Assembly (NCBI GenBank): GCA_030671095.1
Contig: DAOVAK010000260.1
Span: 1-5,046, forward strand
Direction of reading: 5' to 3'
DNA: 5,046 bases
From: Deltaproteobacteria bacterium
GTDB taxonomy: Bacteria; Desulfobacterota; DSM-4660; Desulfatiglandales; HGW-15
Shown: one piece after another, positions 1 through 5,046 of the stretch
How positions within the stretch are numbered: position 1 is the stretch's first letter
Layout: every line of letters begins with the position of its first letter
Made by a program: the position numbers and the translations under genes
Notes under the pieces: generated by a model
Told to the model about the DNA's origin: nothing
Database searches by the model: none
Seen by the model: the letters and a program-made list of their open reading frames with translations, nothing else

Positions 1-2
1 GG

Positions 3-188
3 GAAAATCTGAAAATTAAATCTGTCATGTGTGTTCCAATGAGAAGTCGTTCCAAACTCTGCGGTCTTTTATACGTGGAAGGTCTTCGAGAGCATCAGGC
101 ATTCCGAGAGGAAGATCTTTTACTGCTCAAAGGTCTCAGCGGCCTCCTCGCTCATGCCATAGAGGGCGCCCAGATTGATTCCCAGTGA
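3..188 (+). CDS. C-terminal end of a GAF-domain protein (partial, 5' end outside window)
   Basis: The frame is open from base 3 to a TGA at 186-188 and gives 61 codons. The reading includes KSVMCVPMRSRSKLCGLLYV followed by AFREEDLLLLKGLSGLLAHA and IE. This is the usual end of a GAF domain: a strand with (S)V-CVP-, a short turn, the GLLYVE strand, then an F-EEDL-LL helix leading to the final A-AIE helix. GAF domains bind small ligands or act as protein-interaction modules in signalling proteins such as FHA-GAF proteins, cyclases, histidine kinases and sigma-54 activators. The chain stops seven residues after the A-IE helix, so the GAF is the last domain and no kinase or DNA-binding domain follows. 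The upstream architecture is not visible, so the protein class is open. The gene converges on the zinc-ribbon gene across 52 bases. Assignment to GAF is from motif recognition only. Confidence 0.8.
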   Translation, partial: ENLKIKSVMCVPMRSRSKLCGLLYVEGLREHQAFREEDLLLLKGLSGLLAHAIEGAQIDSQ

Positions 189-191
189 CGA

Positions 192-234
192 GAATTGAGG
201 GCGGAGCAGGATGAGATATTTCGTTCCTCAGTTC
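192..234. other. Inverted repeat between convergent genes, possible weak terminator
   Basis: GAATTGAGG (192-200) can pair with CCTCAGTTC (226-234) as a 9-bp stem with one G-U wobble and a 25-base loop. It fills most of the 52-base gap between the two convergent genes, where a bidirectional terminator would be expected. Neither strand has a T-run after the stem and the loop is long, so intrinsic termination is doubtful. Confidence 0.25.
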
Positions 235-240
235 GAGACC

Positions 241-576
241 TTATGCCCCTGCCCAGATCCTCCCTTTCTTCTTATCTATCACTACAGTAATTTTTTCAGC
301 TTTATCAATCAAGGTTCCATCACTTGCCGTCTCGATTGAGTTCACCAAACTCATGTCCCGTTGGCGTTCAGGCACCTCCATGCCGGCAAAATAGTCCATT
401 TGAATGTCTACCTCTGATTCACTAACCTGCCCCGTTAATGCTCCAAGCAGGAAAGGAGGATCCGATCTGTAATCAGAAAGATTCAATTTGGTTCGTTCAG
501 CACTAATATCCTCATCGCATTTGGGACATGATTGGTTATAATCGAAGCTGACGTAACCACATTTTGGGCACTTCAT
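241..576 (-). CDS. Small zinc-ribbon protein of unknown function
   Basis: This is a complete 111-codon gene with ATG at 574-576 and TAA at 241-243. The start is supported by a strong Shine-Dalgarno, AAGGAGGG (581-588), four bases upstream. The N-terminus has two CPKC knuckles (Cys3, Cys6, Cys17, Cys20) ten residues apart, the pattern of a single zinc ribbon. After it comes an acidic, Ser/Asp/Glu-rich stretch without evident domain (about residues 21-90), which is probably partly disordered, and then a short basic/hydrophobic tail, ITVVIDKKKGRIWAGA. There is no signal peptide or membrane segment, so it is likely cytoplasmic. The opening MKCPKCGYVSFDYNQSCPKC resembles small zinc-ribbon proteins I associate with deltaproteobacterial genomes; no function is established for them to my knowledge. 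The zinc ribbon could mediate protein or nucleic-acid contact. It appears monocistronic, convergent with the GAF gene. Confidence 0.8.
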   Translation of the reverse strand: MKCPKCGYVSFDYNQSCPKCDEDISAERTKLNLSDYRSDPPFLLGALTGQVSESEVDIQMDYFAGMEVPERQRDMSLVNSIETASDGTLIDKAEKITVVIDKKKGRIWAGA

Positions 577-580
577 TATT

Positions 581-588
581 CCCTCCTT
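581..588 (-). promoter_or_regulatory. Ribosome binding site of the zinc-ribbon gene
   Basis: On the minus strand AAGGAGGG is followed by AATA and then the ATG at 574-576. It is a near-perfect anti-16S match, slightly close to the start, and it fixes the start codon. Confidence 0.8.
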
Positions 589-650
589 CTGTTTTTAAAA
601 CCAACTTCCTTGTGCATAGATTGCCATCTTTTGACACGTTGTGGTGCTTA

Positions 651-678
651 ATCCTAGCCTATGCTCATCTCGAGTAAA
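651..678 (-). promoter_or_regulatory. Weak candidate promoter for the zinc-ribbon gene
   Basis: On the minus strand TTTACT (673-678) and TAGGAT (651-656) are separated by 16 bases. Each matches four of six sigma-70 consensus positions. It lies about 75 bases upstream of the zinc-ribbon start and immediately downstream, in the direction of transcription, of the hairpin cluster at 683-746. This is a guess by eye with no independent support. Confidence 0.22.
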
Positions 679-682
679 GCAT

Positions 683-746
683 CCCCCAGCATAGCCGGGG
701 GCTTTGGCCCATGAGCCAACCCGAAAGGGTGGTGCCCCCATAGGGG
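683..746. repeat. Cluster of four hairpins, possible remnant of an IS200/IS605-type end
   Basis: Four small stems lie in 64 bases. CCCCC (683-687) pairs with GGGGG (697-701), with an inner GC/GC pair. TTGGC (704-708) pairs with GCCAA (715-719). ACCC (719-722) pairs with GGGT (727-730) around a GAAA tetraloop. CCCC (736-739) pairs with GGGG (743-746) around ATA. The third stem can extend to CC/GG (716-717 with 731-732) at the expense of the second. Hairpin-rich ends without long terminal inverted repeats are typical of IS200/IS605 elements and REP-like sequences, so a solo end or non-autonomous remnant is a reasonable inference. No transposase is present in the window. It could instead be an RNA structure in the zinc-ribbon gene's upstream region. 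Confidence 0.4.
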
Positions 747-791
747 ACTTCTTACTAACAATAAAAAAGTACTAGGACATACCCTATGACA

Positions 792-937
792 AAATCCCCC
801 CGCCCGCCTCGCCTGAGCGAGCAGGCTCGCGATGGCGGGCAGGCCCTACCCCCCTTTATCAAAGGGGGGTACGGAATAGTCCTATTCCAAGAATGAAAGA
901 GGTTCCCCCTTTACTAAAGGGGGATCGAGGGGGATTT
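792..937. repeat. 146-bp composite palindromic repeat with inverted ends (MITE/REP-like)
   Basis: The ends are exact 9-bp inverted repeats, AAATCCCCC (792-800) and GGGGGATTT (929-937). Inside are four stems. GCCCGCC-TCGC-GAGC pairs with GCTC-GCGA-GGCGGGC over 802-840, with two small bulges. An exact 11-bp stem lies at 847-857/861-871 (TACCCCCCTTT, loop ATC). GGAATA/TATTCC is at 873-878/883-888. An exact 9-bp stem lies at 904-912/916-924 (TCCCCCTTT, loop ACT). Each half is a variant of one unit, AAATCCCCC-x-CCCCCTTTAnnAAAGGGGG, and the two halves face each other. There is no coding capacity. The left half carries an extra 39-bp hairpin. This fits a small non-autonomous mobile repeat or an extragenic palindrome. 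It lies downstream of carB, where the stems could also hinder transcription or protect the 3' end of the mRNA. Confidence 0.65.
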
Positions 938-1106
938 AAGACAAATCGAGCCATTATTTTACTAGCAAAGCTTAACTATACCCTCGGTTAAGCCCAGGGG
1001 TTTTGAAACTACTAAATACAATGACAAAAGGCCTTCTACGTCAAGCAGAATCTTTTTTTAGAAAGACGCAAAATCAGGGCACAATGCATCTCGGGTAATC
1101 CAAACT
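938..1106. other. Non-coding stretch downstream of carB without clear terminator
   Basis: I see no gene here. CTTAAC (971-976) and GTTAAG (987-992) form a 6-bp stem with a 10-base loop, and CCCT (981-984) could alternatively pair with AGGG (996-999). Neither stem is followed by a T-run on the minus strand. TCTTT (1051-1055) and AAAGA (1062-1066) form a weak AT stem just past the carB stop. No convincing intrinsic terminator for carB is visible, so termination may be Rho-dependent or occur at the GC-rich palindromes further on. Confidence 0.4.
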
Positions 1107-4100
1107 TCACTTTATATCCGCATGGTAACTTTGGAGGGATTTGGCTCTTCCATGTCCTTCTCGGACCGCAGCTATGCCTTTGGCCGCAGCTATGGCTGCG
1201 GCCAGCGTCGTGATATAGGGCACCTTATACTTGATGGCAGCCTTCCTGATGTAAGAGTCGTCATGTTTGCTGAGCCTGCCGGTCGGCGTATTGACAACAA
1301 GGTGAATTTCTTCATTCTTAATGCTATCCACTATATTGGGGCGACCTTCGTGCATCTTTAAAATAAGCTCCGAATCAATACCATTTTCCGCTAGGAACTG
1401 GCGGGTCCCTCTGGTCGCCTTTATCTTAAATCCTAGTTTTTCAAACCGATTCGCCACATCAAGAACAGCCGGCCTATCCCTTTCTGAGACCGTCATGAGA
1501 ACCGCCCCCTGCGAGGGAAGTATCTGTAGCGCGCCCTCCTGGGCCTTGTAAAAGGCGAGTCCAAAGGATTGGGCGAGCCCCAACACCTCGCCGGTTGAGC
1601 GCATTTCAGGGCCTAAAATTGGATCTACCTCCGGAAACATGTTGAATGGAAAAACCGCTTCCTTGACCCCGAAGTGGGGAATCGTCTTCGGTTTGATGTC
1701 AAGATCAGCCATCTTTTTCCCCAACATGAGCTGGGTGGCAATACGTGCCATGGAGATATTGCAGACCTTTGAGACAAGAGGAACGGTCCGCGATGCCCGT
1801 GGGTTGGCTTCCAGGATGTAGACCGTATCGTTTGCTATGGCATACTGGATGTTCATGAGACCAACCACATTCAGCTCGATGGCAATTTTCCTGGTATATT
1901 CATAGATCGTATCCAGGTGTTTCGCGGGGATACTGATAGGCGGTATGACACAAGCAGAGTCTCCGGAATGAACACCAGCCAGCTCTATGTGTTCCATGAC
2001 GGCAGGGACAAAGGCATCGTTACCGTCGGCAATAGCGTCAGCTTCGGCCTCAATGGCGTTCTCAAGAAATTTGTCGATAAGAATGGGGCGGTCAGGGGAT
2101 ACGTCTACTGCGGCCGCCATATAGTATTTGAGCATACTTTCGTCGTGAATCACTTCCATTGCACGGCCCCCCAAAACGTAAGATGGCCTTACCATCAGGG
2201 GATAGCCTATCCTCTGGGCCACCTCGAATGCCTCTTCCAGGGTGCTGGCCATGCCCGAATCCGGCTGAGGGATTCCCAGTTCACGCATCATGTGGCGGAA
2301 TCGGTCCCGATCTTCGGCCAAGTCGATGGTGTCGGGGGATGTGCCAATAATATTCACCCCTGCCTCGGCCAACTCACTTGCAATATTCAGCGGCGTCTGA
2401 CCCCCGAACTGTACGATGACCCCTTCTGGCTTCTCCTTCTCGTAAATACTCAGCACATCCTCCACTGTAAGGGGCTCAAAATATAGCTTGTCCGAGGTAT
2501 CATAATCTGTGGATACGGTTTCCGGATTACAGTTGACCATTATTGACTCGAATTCTTCGTCCCTAAGAGCAAATGCCGCGTGAACACAACAGTAGTCAAA
2601 TTCGATCCCCTGGCCGATGCGATTGGGACCTCCGCCCAGGACCATCATCTTGCGCCTCTCACTGGACTCCACTTTGTCTGGAGCATTGTAGGTGGAAAAA
2701 TAATAGGCTGCGTCTTCCACCCCGCTCACGGGGACCGGTTCCCACGCCTCTACAACACCCAAGGACGACCGTGATGCCCTGACATCCTTTTCCGGGATTT
2801 GCAAAAGTTGGGAAAGGTATCGATCAGAGAAGCCGTCTTTCTTCGCCTCCTCCAGCAGAGGATCCGGCAGGCCCTTGCCTCTAAATTGAAGGATCTTCTC
2901 CTCTAATTCTACAAGTTCGTTCATCTGTTCAATAAACCATGGCTTGATATGGGTCTTTTCATGCAAGGCGTTGATTTCAGCGCCTTTGCGCAGGGCCTCG
3001 TACATGATAAACTGCCTCTCGCTTGAGGGTTCTGCCAGAAGATCAAAAAGCGCCTCAAGGGGTTTTTCATGAAAGTCTTTGGCAAAACCGAGCCCGTAGC
3101 GCCCATTTTCCAAGGAACGAATAGACTTCTGAAAGGCCTCCTTATAGGTCTTCCCGATGCTCATAACTTCGCCTACGGCCCGCATTTGAGTCCCTAATTT
3201 GTCTTCAGCACCCGCAAATTTTTCAAATCCCCAGCGGGCGAACTTGACCACCACATAATCGCCCCACGGCGTATACTTGTCCAGAGTGCCTTCCCTCCAG
3301 TATGGGATCTCGTCCAATGTCAGTCCTCCGGCCAACAGGGATGAAATGAGGGCAATAGGGAATCCGGTGGCCTTGGAAGCAAGGGCAGATGACCTGGAGG
3401 TTCTCGGATTGATCTCGATCACGACTACACGGCCGGTCTCAGGATCATGGGCGAACTGGATATTGGTGCCCCCTATGACCTGGATAGCCTCCACAATGTC
3501 ATACGAGTGTTTCTGAAGCCGATCTTGAAGCGCCTTATCTATTGTGAGCATGGGTGCCGTGCAATAGGAGTCACCCGTGTGTACGCCCATCGCATCCACA
3601 TTTTCGATAAAGCATACGGTTATCATCTGGTTCTTTGCATCTCGAACCACTTCTAATTCCAATTCCTCCCATCCCAACACGGATTCCTCAATTAAAATCT
3701 GACCCACAAGGCTGGCCGAGAGGCCCCTGCTGGCTACTGTTCGCAGTTCCTCCACATTGTAGACGTGACCCCCCCCAGTACCCCCCATCGTGTAGGCAGG
3801 CCGGATGACAACAGGGTAGCCAATCTCCTCAGCGATTTTCTCCGCCTCTTCGACGCTAAAGGCCGGATCACTTTTGGGCATTTCAAGGCCCAGTTTTGCC
3901 ATCGTGGCTTTAAAGACGATTCGATCTTCTCCCCGCTCGATAGCATCCACCTGGACACCAATGACCTGGACACCATTTTCTTTGAGCACTCCCGTGCGGT
4001 ACAGTTCCGAAGTGAGGTTCAGGCCGTTCTGTCCCCCAAGATTTGGAAGTACGGCATCAGGCCGTTCATTTTCAATAATCTCCCTCATGGCTTGCAGATT

Positions 4101-4307
4101 GAGGGGCTCAATGTAGGTGACATCGGCCGTCCCCGGATCAGTCATAATCGTAGCAGGGTTGGAATTGACCAGAACGATCTCGTAACCAAGGCTCCTGAGC
4201 GCCTTGCATGCTTGGGTTCCGGAATAATCGAACTCACAGGCCTGGCCAATGACAATGGGGCCCGAACCGATAATCATGATTTTGTGGATATCGTCTCGTT
4301 TAGGCAT
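1107..4307 (-). CDS. carB: Carbamoyl-phosphate synthase large subunit, complete
   Basis: CarB makes carbamoyl phosphate from bicarbonate, ammonia (channelled from glutamine by CarA) and two ATP, feeding pyrimidine and arginine synthesis in the cytoplasm. The 1066 residues match the usual length (E. coli about 1073), and both repeated synthetase halves are intact. The first (about 1-400) has the carboxyphosphate ATP-grasp: GQACEFDYSG, Arg129, Arg169 with TMGGTGGG, Glu215, His243 in GVHTGDS, and Gln284/Glu298/Asn300 for metal binding with INPRTSRSSALASKATGFP. A helical oligomerisation region (about 400-550) follows. The second half (about 550-930) has the carbamate ATP-grasp: GGGPNRIGQGIEFDYCCVH, PSYVLGGRAM, HIELAGVHSGDSAC and Gln821/Glu833/Asn835. 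The MGS-like allosteric domain (about 935-1066) keeps T965, T968, K984, N1006 and T1009, which line up with the E. coli UMP/IMP pocket; Glu775, Asp783 and Glu883 line up with ornithine ligands. UMP inhibition and ornithine activation are therefore plausible. The ATG is preceded by TGAGGAG. carA is not adjacent. Confidence 0.98.
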   Translation of the reverse strand: MPKRDDIHKIMIIGSGPIVIGQACEFDYSGTQACKALRSLGYEIVLVNSNPATIMTDPGTADVTYIEPLNLQAMREIIENERPDAVLPNLGGQNGLNLTSELYRTGVLKENGVQVIGVQVDAIERGEDRIVFKATMAKLGLEMPKSDPAFSVEEAEKIAEEIGYPVVIRPAYTMGGTGGGHVYNVEELRTVASRGLSASLVGQILIEESVLGWEELELEVVRDAKNQMITVCFIENVDAMGVHTGDSYCTAPMLTIDKALQDRLQKHSYDIVEAIQVIGGTNIQFAHDPETGRVVVIEINPRTSRSSALASKATGFPIALISSLLAGGLTLDEIPYWREGTLDKYTPWGDYVVVKFARWGFEKFAGAEDKLGTQMRAVGEVMSIGKTYKEAFQKSIRSLENGRYGLGFAKDFHEKPLEALFDLLAEPSSERQFIMYEALRKGAEINALHEKTHIKPWFIEQMNELVELEEKILQFRGKGLPDPLLEEAKKDGFSDRYLSQLLQIPEKDVRASRSSLGVVEAWEPVPVSGVEDAAYYFSTYNAPDKVESSERRKMMVLGGGPNRIGQGIEFDYCCVHAAFALRDEEFESIMVNCNPETVSTDYDTSDKLYFEPLTVEDVLSIYEKEKPEGVIVQFGGQTPLNIASELAEAGVNIIGTSPDTIDLAEDRDRFRHMMRELGIPQPDSGMASTLEEAFEVAQRIGYPLMVRPSYVLGGRAMEVIHDESMLKYYMAAAVDVSPDRPILIDKFLENAIEAEADAIADGNDAFVPAVMEHIELAGVHSGDSACVIPPISIPAKHLDTIYEYTRKIAIELNVVGLMNIQYAIANDTVYILEANPRASRTVPLVSKVCNISMARIATQLMLGKKMADLDIKPKTIPHFGVKEAVFPFNMFPEVDPILGPEMRSTGEVLGLAQSFGLAFYKAQEGALQILPSQGAVLMTVSERDRPAVLDVANRFEKLGFKIKATRGTRQFLAENGIDSELILKMHEGRPNIVDSIKNEEIHLVVNTPTGRLSKHDDSYIRKAAIKYKVPYITTLAAAIAAAKGIAAVREGHGRAKSLQSYHADIK

Positions 4308-4508
4308 AGATGACTCCTCATTCTGTTCCGTTATACGACTTGGTTTTAGACTGACCAGGATCCTGATTTCAGTGAGGCTATGATCCTGCGTGGAGAGTTA
4401 CTCTATCCGCCACATGGGTCTTGTGGAGGGATTTTAAGCAATATCCGAGAGTTTTAAAAGGATTGAAATGCTCATCAGTGTTACTAAAATATCCTAGCTG
4501 TTTTTAGC
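4308..4508 (-). promoter_or_regulatory. Long structured 5' leader of carB
   Basis: If transcription starts 6-8 bases after the -10 box, carB has an untranslated leader of about 200 nt. Visible stems are CCACA/TGTGG (4410-4414 with 4422-4426), AGAG/CTCT (4394-4397 with 4401-4404), ACTGA/TCAGT (4350-4354 with 4369-4373), and CAGGATC/GATCCTG (4356-4362 with 4382-4388). The last two interleave, and the one-base link between their 3' arms makes a stable pseudoknot unlikely, so they look mutually exclusive. None is followed by a T-run, so a classical attenuator is not evident. I do not recognise a known riboswitch or PyrR site. carB expression is often controlled by pyrimidines or arginine, but the mechanism here is only a possibility. 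Confidence 0.4.
4314..4320 (-). promoter_or_regulatory. Ribosome binding site of carB
   Basis: TGAGGAG on the minus strand lies six bases before the ATG at 4305-4307. This spacing is normal, and the start codon agrees with the conserved N-terminus MPKR-DI of CarB proteins. Confidence 0.8.
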
Positions 4509-4514
4509 AGCGGT

Positions 4515-4543
4515 AATATAGAAACGTCATTGCCTTATGTCAA
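4515..4543 (-). promoter_or_regulatory. Near-consensus sigma-70 promoter driving carB
   Basis: On the minus strand a perfect -35 box TTGACA (4538-4543) is followed by a 17-base spacer and the -10 box TATATT (4515-4520), which matches five of six consensus positions. The expected start of transcription is about 4507-4509. It points toward carB and is the best promoter in the window, showing that carB need not depend on read-through from the GlmU-like gene upstream. Confidence 0.75.
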
Positions 4544-4739
4544 GAAAACACGCCATCCGGGTAGTTTTAATTGAGCAAATCCGATGGTGCATCTCCCGAA
4601 ATCAGCACGGAAAACCAATCCGATTTTCTTGGAGACCTCATAAGCTATCGATTATCGGCATGAATTTGGCGTGTCTTGTATGGATTAAGAGGTTGGCCAG
4701 TTTTTTCTATGGCCTATGGGGATTGGGGGTTGGCCCTAT
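4544..4739. other. Non-coding stretch between the GlmU-like gene and the carB promoter
   Basis: I see no supportable gene. GGTTGGCC occurs twice in direct orientation (4691-4698 and 4728-4735), and GGCC at 4695-4698 could pair with GGCC further right across a T-rich loop. No stem followed by a T-run is evident on the minus strand, so the terminator of the GlmU-like gene is not clear. Confidence 0.35.
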
Positions 4740-5046
4740 CTACGACCTCGATCTTCGTCTTCTTATCGAAAGGACTTTTTTTGTCCTGATTCCGATGACA
4801 CTCTGGCTGGGATAAAACCCGCCCGGCACATTCACGCAAGGGTAGACGAGGGATGCCTTTCCAAGGAGCGTTCCAGGGCTGGTTACTGAATTGCATCCCG
4901 TTTCTACATGGTCTCCAAGTATTGCTCCGAGTTTCTTCAAGCCTGTGTTGTACGTCCGGCCCTCGACTTTGAGTTTCATTTCAACATTGACGATTTTTAG
5001 ATTGGCGAGTTTTGTTCCGGCACCCAGGTTCACATCATTGCCCAAG
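4740..5046 (-). CDS. C-terminal left-handed beta-helix of a GlmU-like sugar nucleotidyltransferase/acyltransferase (partial)
   Basis: About 102 codons are visible, ending with TAG at 4740-4742; the frame runs off the right edge, so the true start is outside. The visible chain opens with LGNDVNLGAGTKLANLKI, then has YNTGLKKLGAILGDHVETGC followed by NSVTSPGTLLG. These are hexapeptide-type turns of a left-handed beta-helix in the pattern seen at the C-terminus of GlmU and related bifunctional nucleotidyltransferases (N-G-K-GAI-GD-V-G-N-PGT-G). Such proteins make UDP-GlcNAc or other activated sugars for peptidoglycan, LPS or other surface polymers in the cytoplasm. The nucleotidyltransferase domain is expected upstream but not seen, so sugar specificity and the exact symbol are left open. 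The tail ends in a very basic IRRRRSRS. The gene is co-directional with carB, but the 432-base gap with its own promoter argues against one operon. Confidence 0.8.
   Translation of the reverse strand, partial: LGNDVNLGAGTKLANLKIVNVEMKLKVEGRTYNTGLKKLGAILGDHVETGCNSVTSPGTLLGKASLVYPCVNVPGGFYPSQSVIGIRTKKVLSIRRRRSRS

Noticed and set aside
25..240. Minus-strand frames containing LELRNEISHPAPP (an R-x4-H, HEPN-like string) and a piece resembling ALEDLPRIKDRRVWNDF, looking like a frameshifted pseudogene.
   Set aside because: The plus strand of the same bases encodes a clean GAF domain end in a single open frame; the minus pieces are broken by stops and change frame, so they are shadows.
631..660. TTGACA on the plus strand at 631-636 as a promoter.
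   Set aside because: The best -10 at suitable spacing (TAGCCT, 655-660) is poor and there is no plus-strand gene downstream.
683..937. CRISPR array suggested by repeated C/G-rich blocks.
   Set aside because: The blocks are palindromes of differing sequence and spacing, not equal direct repeats with unique spacers, and no cas gene is present.
1917..2486. Plus-strand open frame of 189 codons inside carB (and a 182-codon one at 3765-4313).
   Set aside because: Both are antisense to the highly conserved carB coding sequence and show no domain; they are shadows of it.
4434..4475. Possible 13-residue leader peptide MSISILLKLSDIA in the carB leader.
   Set aside because: No Shine-Dalgarno precedes it, it has no run of arginine codons or other control-codon pattern, and it is not followed by a terminator hairpin.
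4537..4815. Plus-strand open frame of 92 codons.
   Set aside because: It runs antisense through the carB -35 box and into the 3' end of the GlmU-like gene, has no recognisable domain and no good ribosome binding site.

Overview
The window reads as ordinary chromosomal DNA from a Gram-negative-type bacterium. The best guess is Desulfobacterota (former Deltaproteobacteria) or a close relative. That placement is inferred from the wording of the CarB protein, from a small CPKC zinc-ribbon protein, and from GC-rich palindromes with AAATCCCCC/GGGGGATTT ends, which I associate with such genomes. No 16S or other decisive marker is present.

Layout, left to right. Bases 3-188 (+) hold the last 61 codons of a protein ending in a GAF-type sensory domain; its start lies outside the window. 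It converges across a 52-base gap on a 111-codon zinc-ribbon protein of unknown function (241-576, minus). Bases 577-1106 carry no recognisable gene but are rich in structure: a cluster of four small hairpins (683-746) and a 146-bp composite palindromic repeat with inverted ends (792-937). A complete carB, the large subunit of carbamoyl-phosphate synthetase, occupies 1107-4307 (minus). A 432-base gap follows, containing a near-consensus sigma-70 promoter (4515-4543, minus) and a leader of about 200 nt that can fold in alternative ways. The right edge (4740-5046, minus) is the C-terminal end of a left-handed beta-helix, GlmU-like sugar nucleotidyltransferase/acyltransferase.

carB supplies carbamoyl phosphate for pyrimidine and arginine synthesis. 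Its glutaminase partner carA is not visible on either side, so carB appears to be transcribed from its own promoter. The GlmU-like gene probably serves envelope sugar-nucleotide synthesis; it is transcribed in the same direction but separated from carB by that promoter. No CRISPR array, tRNA, rRNA, intact transposase or obvious novel multi-gene system is present. The items most worth a second look are the carB leader, the composite palindromic repeat, and the partial GAF gene that simple ORF calling misses.
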